A stretch of 64,000 nt of DNA from CAWJPY01 sp963844865 (GCA_963844865.1 CAWJPY010000021.1:1-64000); one strand, 5' to 3'. Numbered from the stretch's first letter, positions 33,807 through 46,775 are shown. Notes: generated by a model not told the origin, from the sequence alone. Translations and numbers: made by a program.

Positions 33807-34214
33807 ATGGTTGGCCGCAGGCTCCTGACTCTGCTCACCCTGGCGACGGCGACAACGGCGCTGGCCGCGGTGCCGGCGCCCGTCTGCCGCCCCGGGTCGA
33901 GCGCCGACCATGCCTGCTGCCGGTCCCATGGCCAGCAGGCGCCGGAGAGTCAGGGGGTCGCCTGCAACCACGACGGCTCGACCTCGAGTGCAGCGGCGTC
34001 CTTCACCTGCCACTGCGCGCACGAGCCGGCGACACCGGCGGAGCAGACCACGCCCCCGGCGCAGGTCCACCTCTCGACGCACGGGGTCCACGCCACGTCC
34101 GACGCCGTCGCTGGCGCGACTGTGCCCGAAGGTCCCGTGCACGCGCGGCCCCTGCGCGTCCGCGAGGCAGCGGGGCCGCCGCTGTTCACCCTCGCGTGCG
34201 CCCTGCTCATCTGA
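33807..34214 (+). CDS. Small secreted Cys/His-rich protein at head of copper island
   Basis: A 135-residue protein with a signal peptide (MVGRRLLTLLTLATATTALA). Between residues 35 and 75 there are Cys and His clusters (DHACCRSHG, ACNHDG and FTCHCAHEP) that could bind a metal. The C-terminus is hydrophobic (PPLFTLACALLI), so it may stay membrane-attached. I do not recognise the family. Its position directly upstream of cusC and the metal-ligand content suggest copper binding in the periplasm. The start follows a TAGACT box closely, giving a very short leader. Confidence 0.6.
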   Translation: MVGRRLLTLLTLATATTALAAVPAPVCRPGSSADHACCRSHGQQAPESQGVACNHDGSTSSAAASFTCHCAHEPATPAEQTTPPAQVHLSTHGVHATSDAVAGATVPEGPVHARPLRVREAAGPPLFTLACALLI

Positions 34215-34285
34215 GCTCTTCCTGAAGCGTGTCCAGGGACCGCCCGCGGTCCCTCTCGACAACCCGACTTCAGGGAGAAGCTCAC

Positions 34286-35660
34286 GTGCAACCCAGAACA
34301 CTGATCGTCGTCTCCATACTGCTGACGTGGATCGTGGCCCCTCTGGCCATGGCCCAGGACCGACCCACGCCTGCGCGAACCAACTCCACAGCCACCGGCG
34401 GACCAGCCGCGGCCATCGTGGCCTCCATCGCCGACCCTCCCCTCGCCCACCTCGTCAACGACGTGCTCGAGCGCAACCCCGGCCTCGCCTCGCTCGCGGC
34501 CAAGGTGCGGGCTGCTGAGCAGAAGGCCCCCCAGGCCAGAGCCCTGCCCGACCCCATGGCCAGCCTCACCTCTGTTCCCGCTGCCCCCCGAGACCCGGGT
34601 CGGACCCCAGCAGGGCACCCTCGGCCTCTCCCAGAAGGTGCCCTGGTTCGGCAAGCTCAAGCTGGCGGAGCAGGCCGCCGTCCTGGAGGCGGCCGCGGCC
34701 CGGAGCCGGGTCTCCGCCCGGCGGCTGCAACTGGTCACCGAGACCCGGCGCCTCTACTACGAGCTGGCCTTCCTCGACGCCTGGGTGCGCGTCGTGCGCG
34801 AGGACCGGGCGACCCTCGGCCACTACGAGGAGCTGGCCCGCGCCCGCTATGCGTCAGGAGTCGGCCTCGAGCAGGGGGTGGTCAAGATCCAGGCCGAGAT
34901 CACCCGCGACGACACCCGTCTGCTGGAGATCGCGAGCCGGCGGGCCACCCTCCAGGCCCAGGTCAACGCCCTCCGCGACCGGCCCGAGAGCACGCCGCTG
35001 GAGGTCACCGGCCTTCCGACCCTCCCTCGGCTCGCGCCCGACGAGCACGAGCTGAGCGCCGACGCCATGGCCCGACGGCCGGAGCTGGCCGGGGCCCAGG
35101 CCGACGTCGAGCGCAGCGCGACCATGATCGAGCTGGCGAAGAAGGCCTCCAAGCCTGACGTGACCCTTGGCCTGAACTACACCCCCGTGGGCACTCGCAC
35201 CGATCTCGCCGGACGCCAGAACCCGCCCCAGGACAACGGCCAGGACATCCTGGGCGTCTCCGCGGGCGTCAACCTGCCGATCTGGCGGGCCAAGCTCACG
35301 GCGGGCGTCGAGGAGGCCACCGCGAACCGCCTCGCCGCTGAGGAGGCCAAGCGCGCCGTCGCGGCCGGCATCGAGCAGTCCGTGGGCGATCTGACGAGCC
35401 GCATCCCCCTCATCTGGGACCGCCTCCGGCTCCTCGACGACGTGCTGAGCCGCCAGGCGGAGCAGTCCCTGCGTTCCGCCGAGTCGGCCTACGCCGCCGG
35501 CACCCTCAACGCCCTCGACCTCCTGGACGCCGAGCGCGTGCTGCTCGAGGTGCGCATCGCCGGCCAGCGCGCCCGCGCCGACTACGCGGTGGCCCTGGCG
35601 CAGCTCGAGGGTGCCGTCGCTGGAAACGTCGCGTCCACGACAGGAAAGGAAGAGCAGTGA
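34286..35660 (+). pseudogene. cusC: CusC/TolC-type outer membrane efflux protein, one +1 frameshift
   Basis: The 1375-base span gives about 457 residues once one extra base is removed. The GTG start has GGGAGAAG upstream and opens a signal peptide ending PLAMAQ. The first frame reads VNDVLERNPGLASLAAKVRA, the start of the TolC repeat, and fails near 34575-34605 in a C6 run. The second frame resumes GTLGLSQKVPWFGKLKLAEQ, matching the CusC-type motif before the alpha-barrel. The remainder (residues 120-457) is complete and ends EGAVAGNVASTTGKEEQ. As an outer membrane channel it would complete CusABC. Frameshift could be sequencing error; if real, the gene is broken. Confidence 0.8.
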
Positions 35661-37226
35661 TGAACGACCTGCACACTCAGCATCCGACGACCCCCGGCGC
35701 GCCGTCCGACGGCCCGCGGCGCCGCGCCGCCCGTCCGCTCGGCTGGCTGATCGCCGGGGTCATTCTCGGGGCGGGGGCCGCCGTCGCCATCGCCTTCTTC
35801 ACCCCCGTGGGCTCGCGGCTGCGGCCGGCCGGCTCGGAGAGCCCGGCGTCGGCCGGGGCCACCCGCCCCGAGCAGCACCAGCTCTGGACCTGCAGCATGC
35901 ACCCCCAGGTGGTCGAGGACCATCCCGGCAAGTGCCCCATCTGCGGCATGAACCTCGTCCGCTTGCGGCGACACCGCCGGCACGCAGGGATGCGGCTCAC
36001 CTGCGGCCGCGCCCGATTCCCAGCCGCATCCGGAGCCTCCGGCGATCGCAAGGTCCTCTTCTACCGCAACCCCATGGACCCCACCATCACGTCGCCGGTA
36101 CCGCGGAAGGACGAGATGGGGATGGACTACGTGCCGGTGTACGCCGACGAGAGCTCCGGCAGGCGGCCGGACCGGGGTGCCGGTGGTGTCCATCGACCCC
36201 GCGGTGCGCAGAACATGAACGTACCAACGGCCGGTCACCGGCGTGACGTGTCTCGCGCGAGATCCGCACGGTCGGCTACCTCGAGTACGACCAGCAGAAG
36301 ATGGTCTCGGTCACCACCAAGTACTCGGGCTTCATCGAGAAGGTCTACGTGAACTACGTGGGCGAGCCGGTCAAGCGCGGCCAGCCGCTCTTCGACATCT
36401 ACTCGCCCGAGCTGGTCCAGACCGAGCAGGAGCTGCTCTCCGCCCAGGAGTTCGCGCAGCGCATGGAGAGAGGCACCGACGACGCCCGGGCGCGCGCGCC
36501 GCATCCCTGGTCGAAGCTGCCCGCCAGCGCCTCGCCTACTGGGACATCACCCCGGCCCAGGTCGAGCACCTGATCAAGAGCGGCACGGTTCACCGCGCCC
36601 TCGCCGTCACGGCGCCCGGCCTCGGGCGTGGTCATGATGCGCATGGACGGCCTGGAGGGCATGGCCGTCGACCCGGCATGGAGCTGATCCACATCGCCGA
36701 CCTCTCCACCCTGTGGCTGTCCGTCGAGGTGTTCTCCGACCAGCTCCCGTGGGTGCGCGTGGGCAGCCCGGCCTCGGTGAGCCTCAGCTACGACCCCGGC
36801 GAGACCTTCACCGGCCGCGTCCGCTACATCGAGCCCTCGGTGTCCGAGAAGACCCGGACCGTCCAGCTCACCTTGGAGGTGCCCAACCACGGCGGCAAGC
36901 TCCGCGCGGGCATGTACGCCACGGTGGAGTTCTCCCCGGTCGCCGCCCGCAACGCCATCGCCGTGCCCTCCCAGGCGGTCCTGCGCACCGGCGAGCGCAA
37001 CGTGGTGATCGTCGCCCTCGGCAACGGCCGCTTCGCCCCCCGAGACGTGAAGCTCGGGCCCGCCGGCGAGGGCTGGGTGCAGGTGCTGGACGGTCTGACG
37101 GCCGGAGACGAGGTGGTCACGTCCGCCCAGTTCCTCATCGATTCCGAGTCCAACCTGCGGGAGGCCATCCAGAAGATGATCGAGACCAAGCGCGCCGGCG
37201 CTGCCCCCCACCAGGCGGGGAGCTGA
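35660..37226 (+). pseudogene. cusB: CusB-type RND adaptor with HMBD domain, multiple frameshifts
   Basis: Periplasmic membrane-fusion subunit of CusABC. The ATG at 35660 overlaps the cusC stop. An N-terminal anchor (PLGWLIAGVILGAGAAVAIA) precedes two heavy-metal-binding motifs, LWTCSMHPQVVEDHPGKCPI ending CGM, and VLFYRNPMDPTITSPVPRKD. The adaptor core continues in another frame as YSGFIEKVYVNYVGEPVKRG and then in a third as MELIHIADLSTLWLSVEVFS through DGLTAGDEVVTSAQFLIDSE. At least four frame changes lie between 35940 and 36680, more than in any other gene here. The last 180 residues are intact. Confidence 0.75.
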
Positions 37227-37229
37227 CGG

Positions 37230-40200
37230 ATGCTGTCCAAGATCATCGAGCTGTCCCTGCGCAACCGCTTCCTGGTCGTGATCGCCGTCCTGTTCGCCAT
37301 CCTGGGCGGGGTCTGGGCCATCAAGGAGAGCCGCCTGGACGCCATCCCCGACCTCTCCGACGTCCAGGTGATCATCTACACCGAGTACCCCGGCCAGGCC
37401 CCCCAGGTGGTGGAGGACCAGGTCACCTACCCCATCACCACCAAGATGCTGTCGGTGCCCTACGCCAAGGTGGTGCGGGGCTACTCCTTCTTCGGCACCT
37501 CCTTCGTGTACGTCATCTTCGAGGACGGCACCGACCTCTACTGGGCGCGGTCGCGGGTGCTGGAGTACCTCAACGGCTTGGCCAACCAGCTCCCTGCCGG
37601 CATCGCCCCCCAGCTCGGTCCCGACGCCACCGGTGTGGGGTGGGCCTTCATGTACACCCTCAACTCCGACAAGCGCTCCCTCGCCGACCTGCGCTCCTAC
37701 CAGGACTGGTACCTCAAGTACGGGCTGACCTCCGTCGAGGGCGTCTCGGAGGTGGCCTCGGTGGGCGGGTTCGTGCGCCAGTACCAGGTGCAGGTGGACC
37801 CGGTCAAGCTGCGCGCGTACAACGTGTCCCTGCACCAGATCAAGACCGCCATCCAGCGCTCCAACAACGACGTGGGTGGTCGCGTGGTGGAGATGGGCGA
37901 GCGCGAGTTCATGGTCCGCGGTCTCGGCTATGTGAAGGAGGTGAAGGACCTGGAGCAGGTGCCCCTGGGGGTGGGCCCCGGCGGCACCCCCATCCTACTC
38001 AAGGACGTGGCCACGGTGACCATCGGGCCCGAGATCCGGCGCGGGCTCGCCGACTGGAACGGGCAGGGCGAGACCGTCGGTGGCATCGTGGTGGTGCGCT
38101 CCGGCGCCGACACCCTGTCCACCATCGGCAAGGTCAAGGAGCGCCTGGCCGAGCTCAAGCAGGGCTTGCCGGACGACGTGAAGATCTCGGTGGCGTACGA
38201 CCGCACCACCCTCATCCACCACGCGGTCGAGACCCTCACCCACACCCTGATCGAGGAGTCGATCATCGTCGCTCTCGTGTGCATGGTCTTCCTCTTCCAC
38301 TTCCGGTCGGCGTTCGTGGCCATCTTCTCCATCCCCCTGTCCATCCTCATCGCCTTCATCGTCATGAAGGAGCAGGGTCTGGGCGCCAACATCATGTCCC
38401 TGGGAGGGATCGCCATCTCCATCGGGGTGCTGGTGGACGCCGCCATCATCATGGTGGAGAACGCCCACAAGCACTACGAGGAGTGGCGGGGCAAGCGCTC
38501 CCACTTCGAGATCATCCTGCGCTCGGCCCAGGAGGTGGGGCCGACCCTGTTCTTCACCCTGCTGGTGATCACGGTGTCCTTCATGCCGGTGTTCACCCTC
38601 CAGGCCCAGGAGGGGAGGCTCTTCAAGCCCCTGGCCTTCACCAAGACCTACGCCCTGGCGGCGTCCTCGATCCTGGCCGTGACCGTCATCCCGGTGCTCA
38701 TGTTCTGGTTCGTGCGCGGCAAGATCCACAGCGAGGAGCGCCACCCGGTCTCCAGGATCCTGTAGCCGGCTCTACACCCCGCTGCTGAACTGGTCCCTGC
38801 GCTGGCGCTGGCCGGTGGTCATCGGCGCCGTGGTGCTGGTGGCGGTGACCGCCGTACCGATGCTGCAGATGGGCTCGGAGTTCATGCCGCCGCTGTGGGA
38901 GGGCGACCTCCTGTACATGCCCACCACCTTCCCCGGCATCTCGATCACCAAGGCCAAGGAGATGCTGCAGCAGACCGACAAGATCATCAAGACCTTCCCC
39001 GAGGTGGAGTCGGTGTTCGGCAAGGTCGGCCGGGCGGACACCGCCACCGACCCGGCGCCGCTGTCGATGATCGAGACCACCATCGTGCTCAAGGACCCGT
39101 CCGAGTGGCGTGCCGGGCATGACCAAGGACAAGCTGATCGACGAGATGAACCGGGCGATCCAGTTCCCGGGCGTGACCAACGCCTGGACCATGCCCATCA
39201 AGACCCGCATCGACATGCTCTCCACCGGCATCAAGACGCCGGTGGGGATCAAGATCGCCGGCCCCGATCTGTCCGAGCTGGAGCGCCTCGGCAAGGAGGT
39301 CGAGGGCGTCGTCAAGCCCCTCCCCGGCACGCTGTCCGCCTACGCCGAACGGGTCATGGGGGGCAACTACCTGGACTTCGACATCGACCGCGAGGCGGCC
39401 GCCCGCTACGGGCTGACCGTGGGCGACGTCCAGGACGTCATCTCCTCGGCCATCGGCGGCATGAACGTCTCCTGGACCGTGGAGGGGCTCGAGCGCTACC
39501 CCATCAACATCCGCTACCCGCGGGAGCTGCGGGACGACGTGGAGCAGCTCGCCGACACTCTCGTGGCCACCCCCACCGGCGCCCAGATCCCCCTCTCCCA
39601 GGTGGCCACCATCCGCCTCCACCAGGGGCCCGCCGCCATCAAGTCCGAGAACGCCCGCCCCAACGCCTGGGTGTTCGTGGACCTGCGTGGCATCGACGTG
39701 GGCACGTGGGTGAACAGGGCGAAGAAGGTGGTGGCCGAGGAGGTCAAGCTGCCGCCCGGCTACACCATCTTCTGGTCGGGGCAGTACGAGTACATGCAGC
39801 GCGCCAAGGCCAGGTTGATGACCATCGTGCCCATCACCCTGTTCCTCATCTTCCTGATCCTCTACCTCAACACCAAGTCCCTGGTGAAGACCGGCATCGT
39901 GCTCCTGGCGGTGCCGCTGTCGGCGGTGGGCTCGGTGTGGCTCCTGTGGGGCCTGCACTACAACTGGTCCATCGCCGTGTGGGTGGGGCTGATCGCCCTG
40001 GCGGGGCTGGCGGCCGAGACGGGTGTGGTGATGCTGCTCTACCTGGACCTGGCCTACGAGCGCTGGAAGCGGGAGGGGCGCATGGCCACCTACGCCGAGC
40101 TCGCCGAGGCGGTGGACCACGGCGCCGTCAAGCGGATCCGGCCCAAGATGATGACCATCATGGCCATCCTGCTGTCGCTGACCCCCCTCATGTGGGCCTC

Positions 40201-40384
40201 CGGCGCCGGCGCCGACGTCATGCGTCGCATCGCCGCCCCCATGATCGGCGGGGTGGTGACCTCGTTTGCGGGCGAGCTCATCGTGTTCCCGGCCATGTAC
40301 TTCATCTGGCGGTCCATCGGCCTCAGCCGGGGCCCGCTGTTCGCGGACCGCCCAGCCGACGGGGAGCTGCAGGCCCGCGGCTGA
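37230..40384 (+). pseudogene. cusA: CusA-type RND copper/silver efflux pump, two +1 frameshifts
   Basis: About 1050 residues after removing two extra bases, the size of E. coli CusA (1047). The first frame (37230-38765) begins MLSKIIELSLRNRFLVVIAV and includes SRLDAIPDLSDVQVIIYTEY and the TM4 helix ISIGVLVDAAIIMVENAHKH with the proton-relay Asp and Glu region. Frame changes near 38762 (after SRIL) and 39110 (after SEWR) each need one base removed. The later frames contain GDLLYMPTTFPGISITKAKE and the C-terminal helices LIALAGLAAETGVVMLLYLD. It is the inner membrane motor of the complex. A PII-like gene follows 11 bases downstream. Confidence 0.85.
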
Positions 40385-40395
40385 AGGGAGCGATC

Positions 40396-40740
40396 ATGAA
40401 AGAGATCAAGGCCTACGTCCGACTTTCCAAGGTCGACGGAGTCATCCAGGCGCTCCGCTCCAGCGGCGCTCCCGGGATCACCGTGACCCGGGTGCACGGA
40501 GTGGGCTACGGCTACGAGCCGTACCTGTTCACGCTGGCGCCCAGCGAGCTCAAGAAGACCCCGGAGGTGGCCAAGGTCGAGGTTCTGTGCGAGGACCACT
40601 GCGCAGACGAGGCGGCGGCGGTGATCGTCGGCGCGGCCCGCACCGGGGATCCCGGGGACGGCATCGTGTTCATCACGCCCGTGGAGCGGGCGATCAAGAT
40701 CCGCACCGGGGCCGAGGGCCCCGGCGCGCTGACAGCCTGA
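40396..40740 (+). CDS. PII-like signalling protein in the cus operon
   Basis: A 114-residue protein of the GlnB/PII superfamily: MKEIKAYVRLSKVDGVIQAL at the start, a T-loop region around HGVGYGYEPYLFTLAPSELK, and ARTGDPGDGIVFITPVERAI, the family's conserved C-terminal block. Canonical PII has the uridylylated Tyr in RGRGRQKGHTELYRG-type sequence; that is absent here, so it is probably not a nitrogen sensor. PII-like proteins next to metal RND pumps are a recurrent arrangement, and a metal or nucleotide sensing role is likely. It is 11 bases after cusA. Function is inference. Confidence 0.8.
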   Translation: MKEIKAYVRLSKVDGVIQALRSSGAPGITVTRVHGVGYGYEPYLFTLAPSELKKTPEVAKVEVLCEDHCADEAAAVIVGAARTGDPGDGIVFITPVERAIKIRTGAEGPGALTA

Positions 40741-40959
40741 GGAGGGCCCGGTGCGGACAGGTGATTTCGAAGTCGGCGCGCGGGCCTCGAGAGTGGAACC
40801 ATCACCCAGTCCCGTTTCGGGGGTCGCCGGCACCCGCGGCGGAAGTCCCCCGGACAGGCGGGAGTTGTAAAGGAAGGGTGCGTCTGTGGCTCGCGGCGAT
40901 GGCCGTGCGCAACGGTCGCACGCGCGATGCCACAGCGCGCCAAACGAAAGGAGATGCAC

Positions 40960-41511
40960 ATGTTCGTTCGACAGAACCGGTACCGTGCCCTGTTGATCGC
41001 TGTTGCCGCGCTCGGCCTGGCCACCGCCGGCTACGCCCAGTCCCCCGAGAACCAGGGGCAGAGCGGCACCATGATGGGCCAGCACTCCCAGATGATGGGC
41101 AACCAGGGGAACACCCAGGAGCAGGAGGAGAACCTGCCCCCCTGGTGGAAGCAGCAGCGCGAGTGGCATCAGAAGATGGTGCAGAAGTGGCAGGAGGCGG
41201 ACCAGCGCCTCGACGCCCTCGTGGAGAAGATGAACGCGGCCACCGGTGACGCCAAGGTCGATGCCATGCAGGCCGTCATCAACGAGCTCGTGAAACAGCG
41301 CGACGAGTGGCAGCACTGGCGCGGCATGATGGGCCGCCACATGGGCTACGGCATGGGCTATGGGATGGGACCCGGCATGATGGGCCAGGGCATAGGCCAG
41401 GGGATGATGGGCTATGGCATGGGTTACGGCATGGGCCCCGGCCAGTGCTGCCCCTGCCGGCAGCAACCGTCCGAACAGGGCGGCGGTTCGAGCTCCGAGA
41501 GCGGAAAGTAG
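40960..41511 (+). CDS. Periplasmic Met-rich protein with C-terminal CCPC
   Basis: A 183-residue exported protein. The signal peptide (RALLIAVAALGLATAGYAQ) is followed by a Met/Gln/His segment (TMMGQHSQMMGN), an amphipathic helix of about 55 residues with Trp and Lys (WHQKMVQKWQEADQRLDAL) and a Gly/Met repeat region built on GYGMGYGM and PGMMGQG. It ends with GQCCPCRQQ. Met-rich motifs bind Cu(I). I place it in the copper island as a probable copper buffer or chaperone, but it belongs to no family I can name. AAGGAG lies seven bases before the ATG at 40960. Confidence 0.75.
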   Translation: MFVRQNRYRALLIAVAALGLATAGYAQSPENQGQSGTMMGQHSQMMGNQGNTQEQEENLPPWWKQQREWHQKMVQKWQEADQRLDALVEKMNAATGDAKVDAMQAVINELVKQRDEWQHWRGMMGRHMGYGMGYGMGPGMMGQGIGQGMMGYGMGYGMGPGQCCPCRQQPSEQGGGSSSESGK

Positions 41512-41551
41512 GGTCCGCGCCGCAGACGTGCCTGGACCGTGAAGGAACCGC

Positions 41552-41586
41552 CCCCGGCGACGACGCCCTTCGCGGCGTCGCCGGGG
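41552..41586 (+). other. GC-rich stem-loop before the SHOCT gene
   Basis: An 11-base-pair stem (CCCCGGCGACG with its complement at 41576-41586) encloses a 13-base loop. It lies 40 bases after the Met-rich gene stop and 41 bases before the next gene. No T-run follows, so it is not a standard terminator; it could attenuate or stabilise the message. Confidence 0.4.
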
Positions 41587-41627
41587 AGCTGGCCTGACGA
41601 ACCGACGGCGAAGGGAAGTGCCTCCAG

Positions 41628-41858
41628 ATGTATTACGGACACATGGCATACGGAGGGGGTTGGTGGATGTGGCTGTGGCCCCTGTTGCTCATCATCTTCG
41701 TGGTGATCGTGATCTGGCTGCTCGCCAAGGGCGCGCACTCGCGCGGTGACGGCGGCATCCACCGGCAGACGCCGGAGGACATCCTCAAGGAACGCTACGC
41801 CCGGGGCGAGATCGACCACGAGGAGTACCGCAAGCGGCTGGAGGAGCTGCGGCGTTGA
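41628..41858 (+). CDS. Small membrane protein with SHOCT domain
   Basis: A 76-residue protein. A Trp-rich membrane helix (GGWWMWLWPLLLIIFVVIVI) is followed by a basic linker and a C-terminal SHOCT motif (PEDILKERYARGEIDHEEYR), a short amphipathic two-helix oligomerisation unit. Small SHOCT membrane proteins are frequent companions of copper ATPases and copper RND pumps, but their function is not established. It lies 122 bases before the Cu-ATPase gene. Confidence 0.8.
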   Translation: MYYGHMAYGGGWWMWLWPLLLIIFVVIVIWLLAKGAHSRGDGGIHRQTPEDILKERYARGEIDHEEYRKRLEELRR

Positions 41859-41979
41859 GCGTGCCCACTCCGGATGTCCATGCACGGGGTCTCGTGACCC
41901 GACCTGGTTGGTAATCTGGGCTGACGCCGGAGGCCCCCGAGGCCTCCAATGAAGAGACTGGAAGGACGAGGAGAAGCCA

Positions 41980-44675
<2,696 letters not shown>

Positions 44676-44679
<4 letters not shown>

Positions 44680-45815
44680 TCCACGCCCTCGCCCACTTCA
44701 TCGGCCTCCCCAACATCCATCCCGCGGTGGTGCACTACCCCATCGCGCTCGCCTTCACCGCCCTGCTGGTGGAGCTGGCCTGGTGGGTCTTCCGGCGGGG
44801 GCGTTGGCTGGAGCGGGCCGGGGCGCTCCTGTACGGGCTCGCCGCCGTCGCGGCCGGCTTCGCCTACCTGGCGGGGCGCGGCGCGGCGGAGCAGGTGGAA
44901 CGGCTGGCCCCGGCGGCGGAGGCCGTGCTGGCCGAGCACGCCGACCTGGCCCTGTGGACCTTGCTGGTCCTCGGCGGTGCCGCCGTCCTGAGGCTCCTGG
45001 CCGTTCTCTTCGCCTCGTGGGACGCTCCCGTCCGACCCAACGCGTTGCACATCCTGGCCGCCCTCGCTCTCGTGGGCGGGTGCGGCCTGGTCGGGGCCAC
45101 CGCCCAGCACGGCGGCGAGCTCGTCTACCACTACGGCGTGGCCGTGGCGAACCGGACACCGCCCCCCGCCTCCACCGCCCAGTCTCCGCGCGCCACACCG
45201 ACTCCCGGCGGTCCACCCGAGACACGGCTCCACACGCTCCCCGGCGGCGGCGTGGACTGGCAGCCCGGGCCGACGGACGCGGCCGCGGTCGGCACCATCC
45301 TTCAGCCGGCGCCCGGCTCCACCCTGGACGCGGTCCGGCCGGCGATTCCCGAGCAGGGCAACGCGGGGCTGGCCCTCGCGGTGGACGGCCAGGCACTCCT
45401 CGTCTTTCAGCCCCCCTACGGCGACGTCGAGGTGGACGCGGAGCTGGAGCTCCTCGACTTCGGCGGGCGCATCGGACTGGCCAGCCACGTCCAGGACGTG
45501 GATCGCGCCGTGCTGTTCACCGTGGACACCCGCGGCCACGCTGCCCTCACGGCGCGCACGGCCCAGGGGCCGGAGAGCCTGGCCACCAGCCAGGCGGCCG
45601 TGACCGACGCCCCGTTCACCCTCACGCTGTCTGCGACGGGAAGGCACTTCAAGGGTTTCCTCGATGACCACCTGCTGGTTCACGGGCACGCTGACGCGGG
45701 CGACCAGGGCCAGGTCGGCCTGTTCCTCGATGGCAGTGGGACGGTGATGATCCAGCGGGTGCGGGTGATCCCCGCCGCGGAGGCGACCCCCACCCCCGGA
45801 AGCGACCCGGAGTGA
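44676..45815 (+). CDS. DUF2231 membrane protein fused to an exported beta domain
   Basis: A 379-residue protein. Residues 1-145 are a DUF2231 domain with four membrane helices (GLPNIHPAVVHYPIALAFTA, GLAAVAAGFAYLAGRGAAEQ, LLVLGGAAVLRLLAVLFASW and LAALALVGGCGLVGATAQHG). A Pro/Thr-rich linker leads to a beta-rich C-terminal domain of about 190 residues resembling a LamG or DUF1080-type fold (PYGDVEVDAELELLDFGGRI, LSATGRHFKGFLDDHLLVHG). Its ATG overlaps the Cu-ATPase stop, so it is translated from the same message. Role unknown; coupling to a copper pump suggests redox or metal handling. Confidence 0.75.
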
Positions 45816-45948
45816 GCCCGAGGCGACCAGGGCGGCACCCCCGGCGCCGACCTCCTCATGTCCACCAGCGTGGTGGCCGTGAACGCGGCCACTGGAGCGA
45901 CCATGCGGACGTTGCCCCTTGACGGCGCACAGTGATCGGGAGGCGGTC

Positions 45949-46209
45949 ATGAGACGCTCTGCAATCCACTCCATCGCCGTTCTCGGCCTGCTCTTCGCCG
46001 CCGGCGTCGCGTCTGCCGCACCCGGCCACCTCGAGGGTTACGTGCCCGCCGCGGCCCGCTTCCAGGGCAAGCTCGGCTCCTACTGGACCACTGACCTGTG
46101 GATCTGCGAGCAGGGGGCCACCGTCATCCACCTCTGGTTCAACCGCGAGGATGCGGACAACCGAACCAACGACCCCTCGTACCAGGAGGGCTTCAGGTTC
46201 GGCTTCTGA
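45949..46209 (+). CDS. Short exported protein, possible truncated fragment
   Basis: An 86-residue frame with a signal peptide (HSIAVLGLLFAAGVASAAPG). The mature part (HLEGYVPAAARFQGKLGSYW then TTDLWICEQGATVIHLWFN) matches the first half of one C-terminal repeat of the subtilase at 27025, which has HLEGVDRALWTTDLRLVNPT. It stops mid-repeat after EGFRFGF. The original gene was probably longer and lost its remainder. It could instead be a genuine mini-protein, since the signal peptide and start are intact. Next to it, in reverse, begins a block of small minus-strand genes. Confidence 0.5.
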   Translation: MRRSAIHSIAVLGLLFAAGVASAAPGHLEGYVPAAARFQGKLGSYWTTDLWICEQGATVIHLWFNREDADNRTNDPSYQEGFRFGF

Positions 46210-46213
46210 GGGA

Positions 46214-46489
46214 CTACCCGGCCGGACGCTCTGTCGAGTTTCCCTGCAGTTTCTCGAGGTTGTGCACCATGTTCTGGTAGCCGGTCAGCATGGTGCCCAT
46301 GAGGCCGTGCATCTGCTCCACCATGTCGTTGAGGGACATCATCTGCCCGTAGGGCTGGTCCCCCCTCATGCCCTGGGGCGCGTGCTGCCGTTGACCGTCG
46401 GCCGCTCGTCCCTGCACGCTCCTCGTCGCGACCAGAGGTCCCAGGATCAGCGCCGCAGTTCCCAGCACCACCATCATGTTCCGTCTCAT
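46214..46489 (-). CDS. Small exported Met-rich protein
   Basis: A 91-residue protein whose start at 46489 has AGGAG six bases upstream. A signal peptide (MRRNMMVVLGTAALILGPLV) precedes a Met/Gln-rich helical part (PYGQMMSLNDMVEQMHGLMG then TMLTGYQNMVHNLEKLQG). The Met spacing suggests metal binding or simple amphipathic helices; the fold cannot be named. It is the last gene of a minus-strand trio inside the copper island and resembles in style, though not in sequence, the lipoprotein at 47043. Confidence 0.65.
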   Translation of the reverse strand: MRRNMMVVLGTAALILGPLVATRSVQGRAADGQRQHAPQGMRGDQPYGQMMSLNDMVEQMHGLMGTMLTGYQNMVHNLEKLQGNSTERPAG

Positions 46490-46514
46490 GACCTTCTCCT
46501 TTCCGCTGTCCACA

Positions 46515-46545
46515 GACGAGGCCGACCTCTGGTCGGCCTCGTCTG
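46515..46545. other. Perfect 14-base-pair hairpin
   Basis: AGACGAGGCCGACC and its exact complement are separated by only three bases (TCT). It sits between the minus-strand SHOCT gene and the following Met-rich gene. There is no T-run on either strand. It may serve as a processing or partial-termination signal between the two genes. Confidence 0.6.
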
Positions 46546-46565
46546 AAACGTCTGAACAGGAAGCG

Positions 46566-46775
46566 TCAGCTCTCCTCGAGCACGCGCTCGCGCTCCTCGA
46601 ACTCCTGCTCGCTCAGCTCGCCACGGGCGTCGCGTCCCTTGAGGATGTCGAGAGGCCGTTCGGATCCCTTGCCGTGGACGTCATCGTGCGGCCTCCTGTT
46701 TTGGTCAGCGACGTATTTCACTCCCCACAGGACCGCCACGATCAGTAAGATCCAAATCAGCAAGCCGATCCCCAT
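46566..46775 (-). CDS. Small membrane protein with SHOCT domain (second copy)
   Basis: A 69-residue protein with one membrane helix (GIGLLIWILLIVAVLWGVKY) and a C-terminal SHOCT motif (RPLDILKGRDARGELSEQEF). The start at 46775 is supported by an unusually strong GGGAGGTGATC site upstream. It parallels the SHOCT protein at 41628 in layout but the two are only distantly alike. Its repetition within one copper island suggests both serve metal efflux. Confidence 0.75.
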   Translation of the reverse strand: MGIGLLIWILLIVAVLWGVKYVADQNRRPHDDVHGKGSERPLDILKGRDARGELSEQEFEERERVLEES

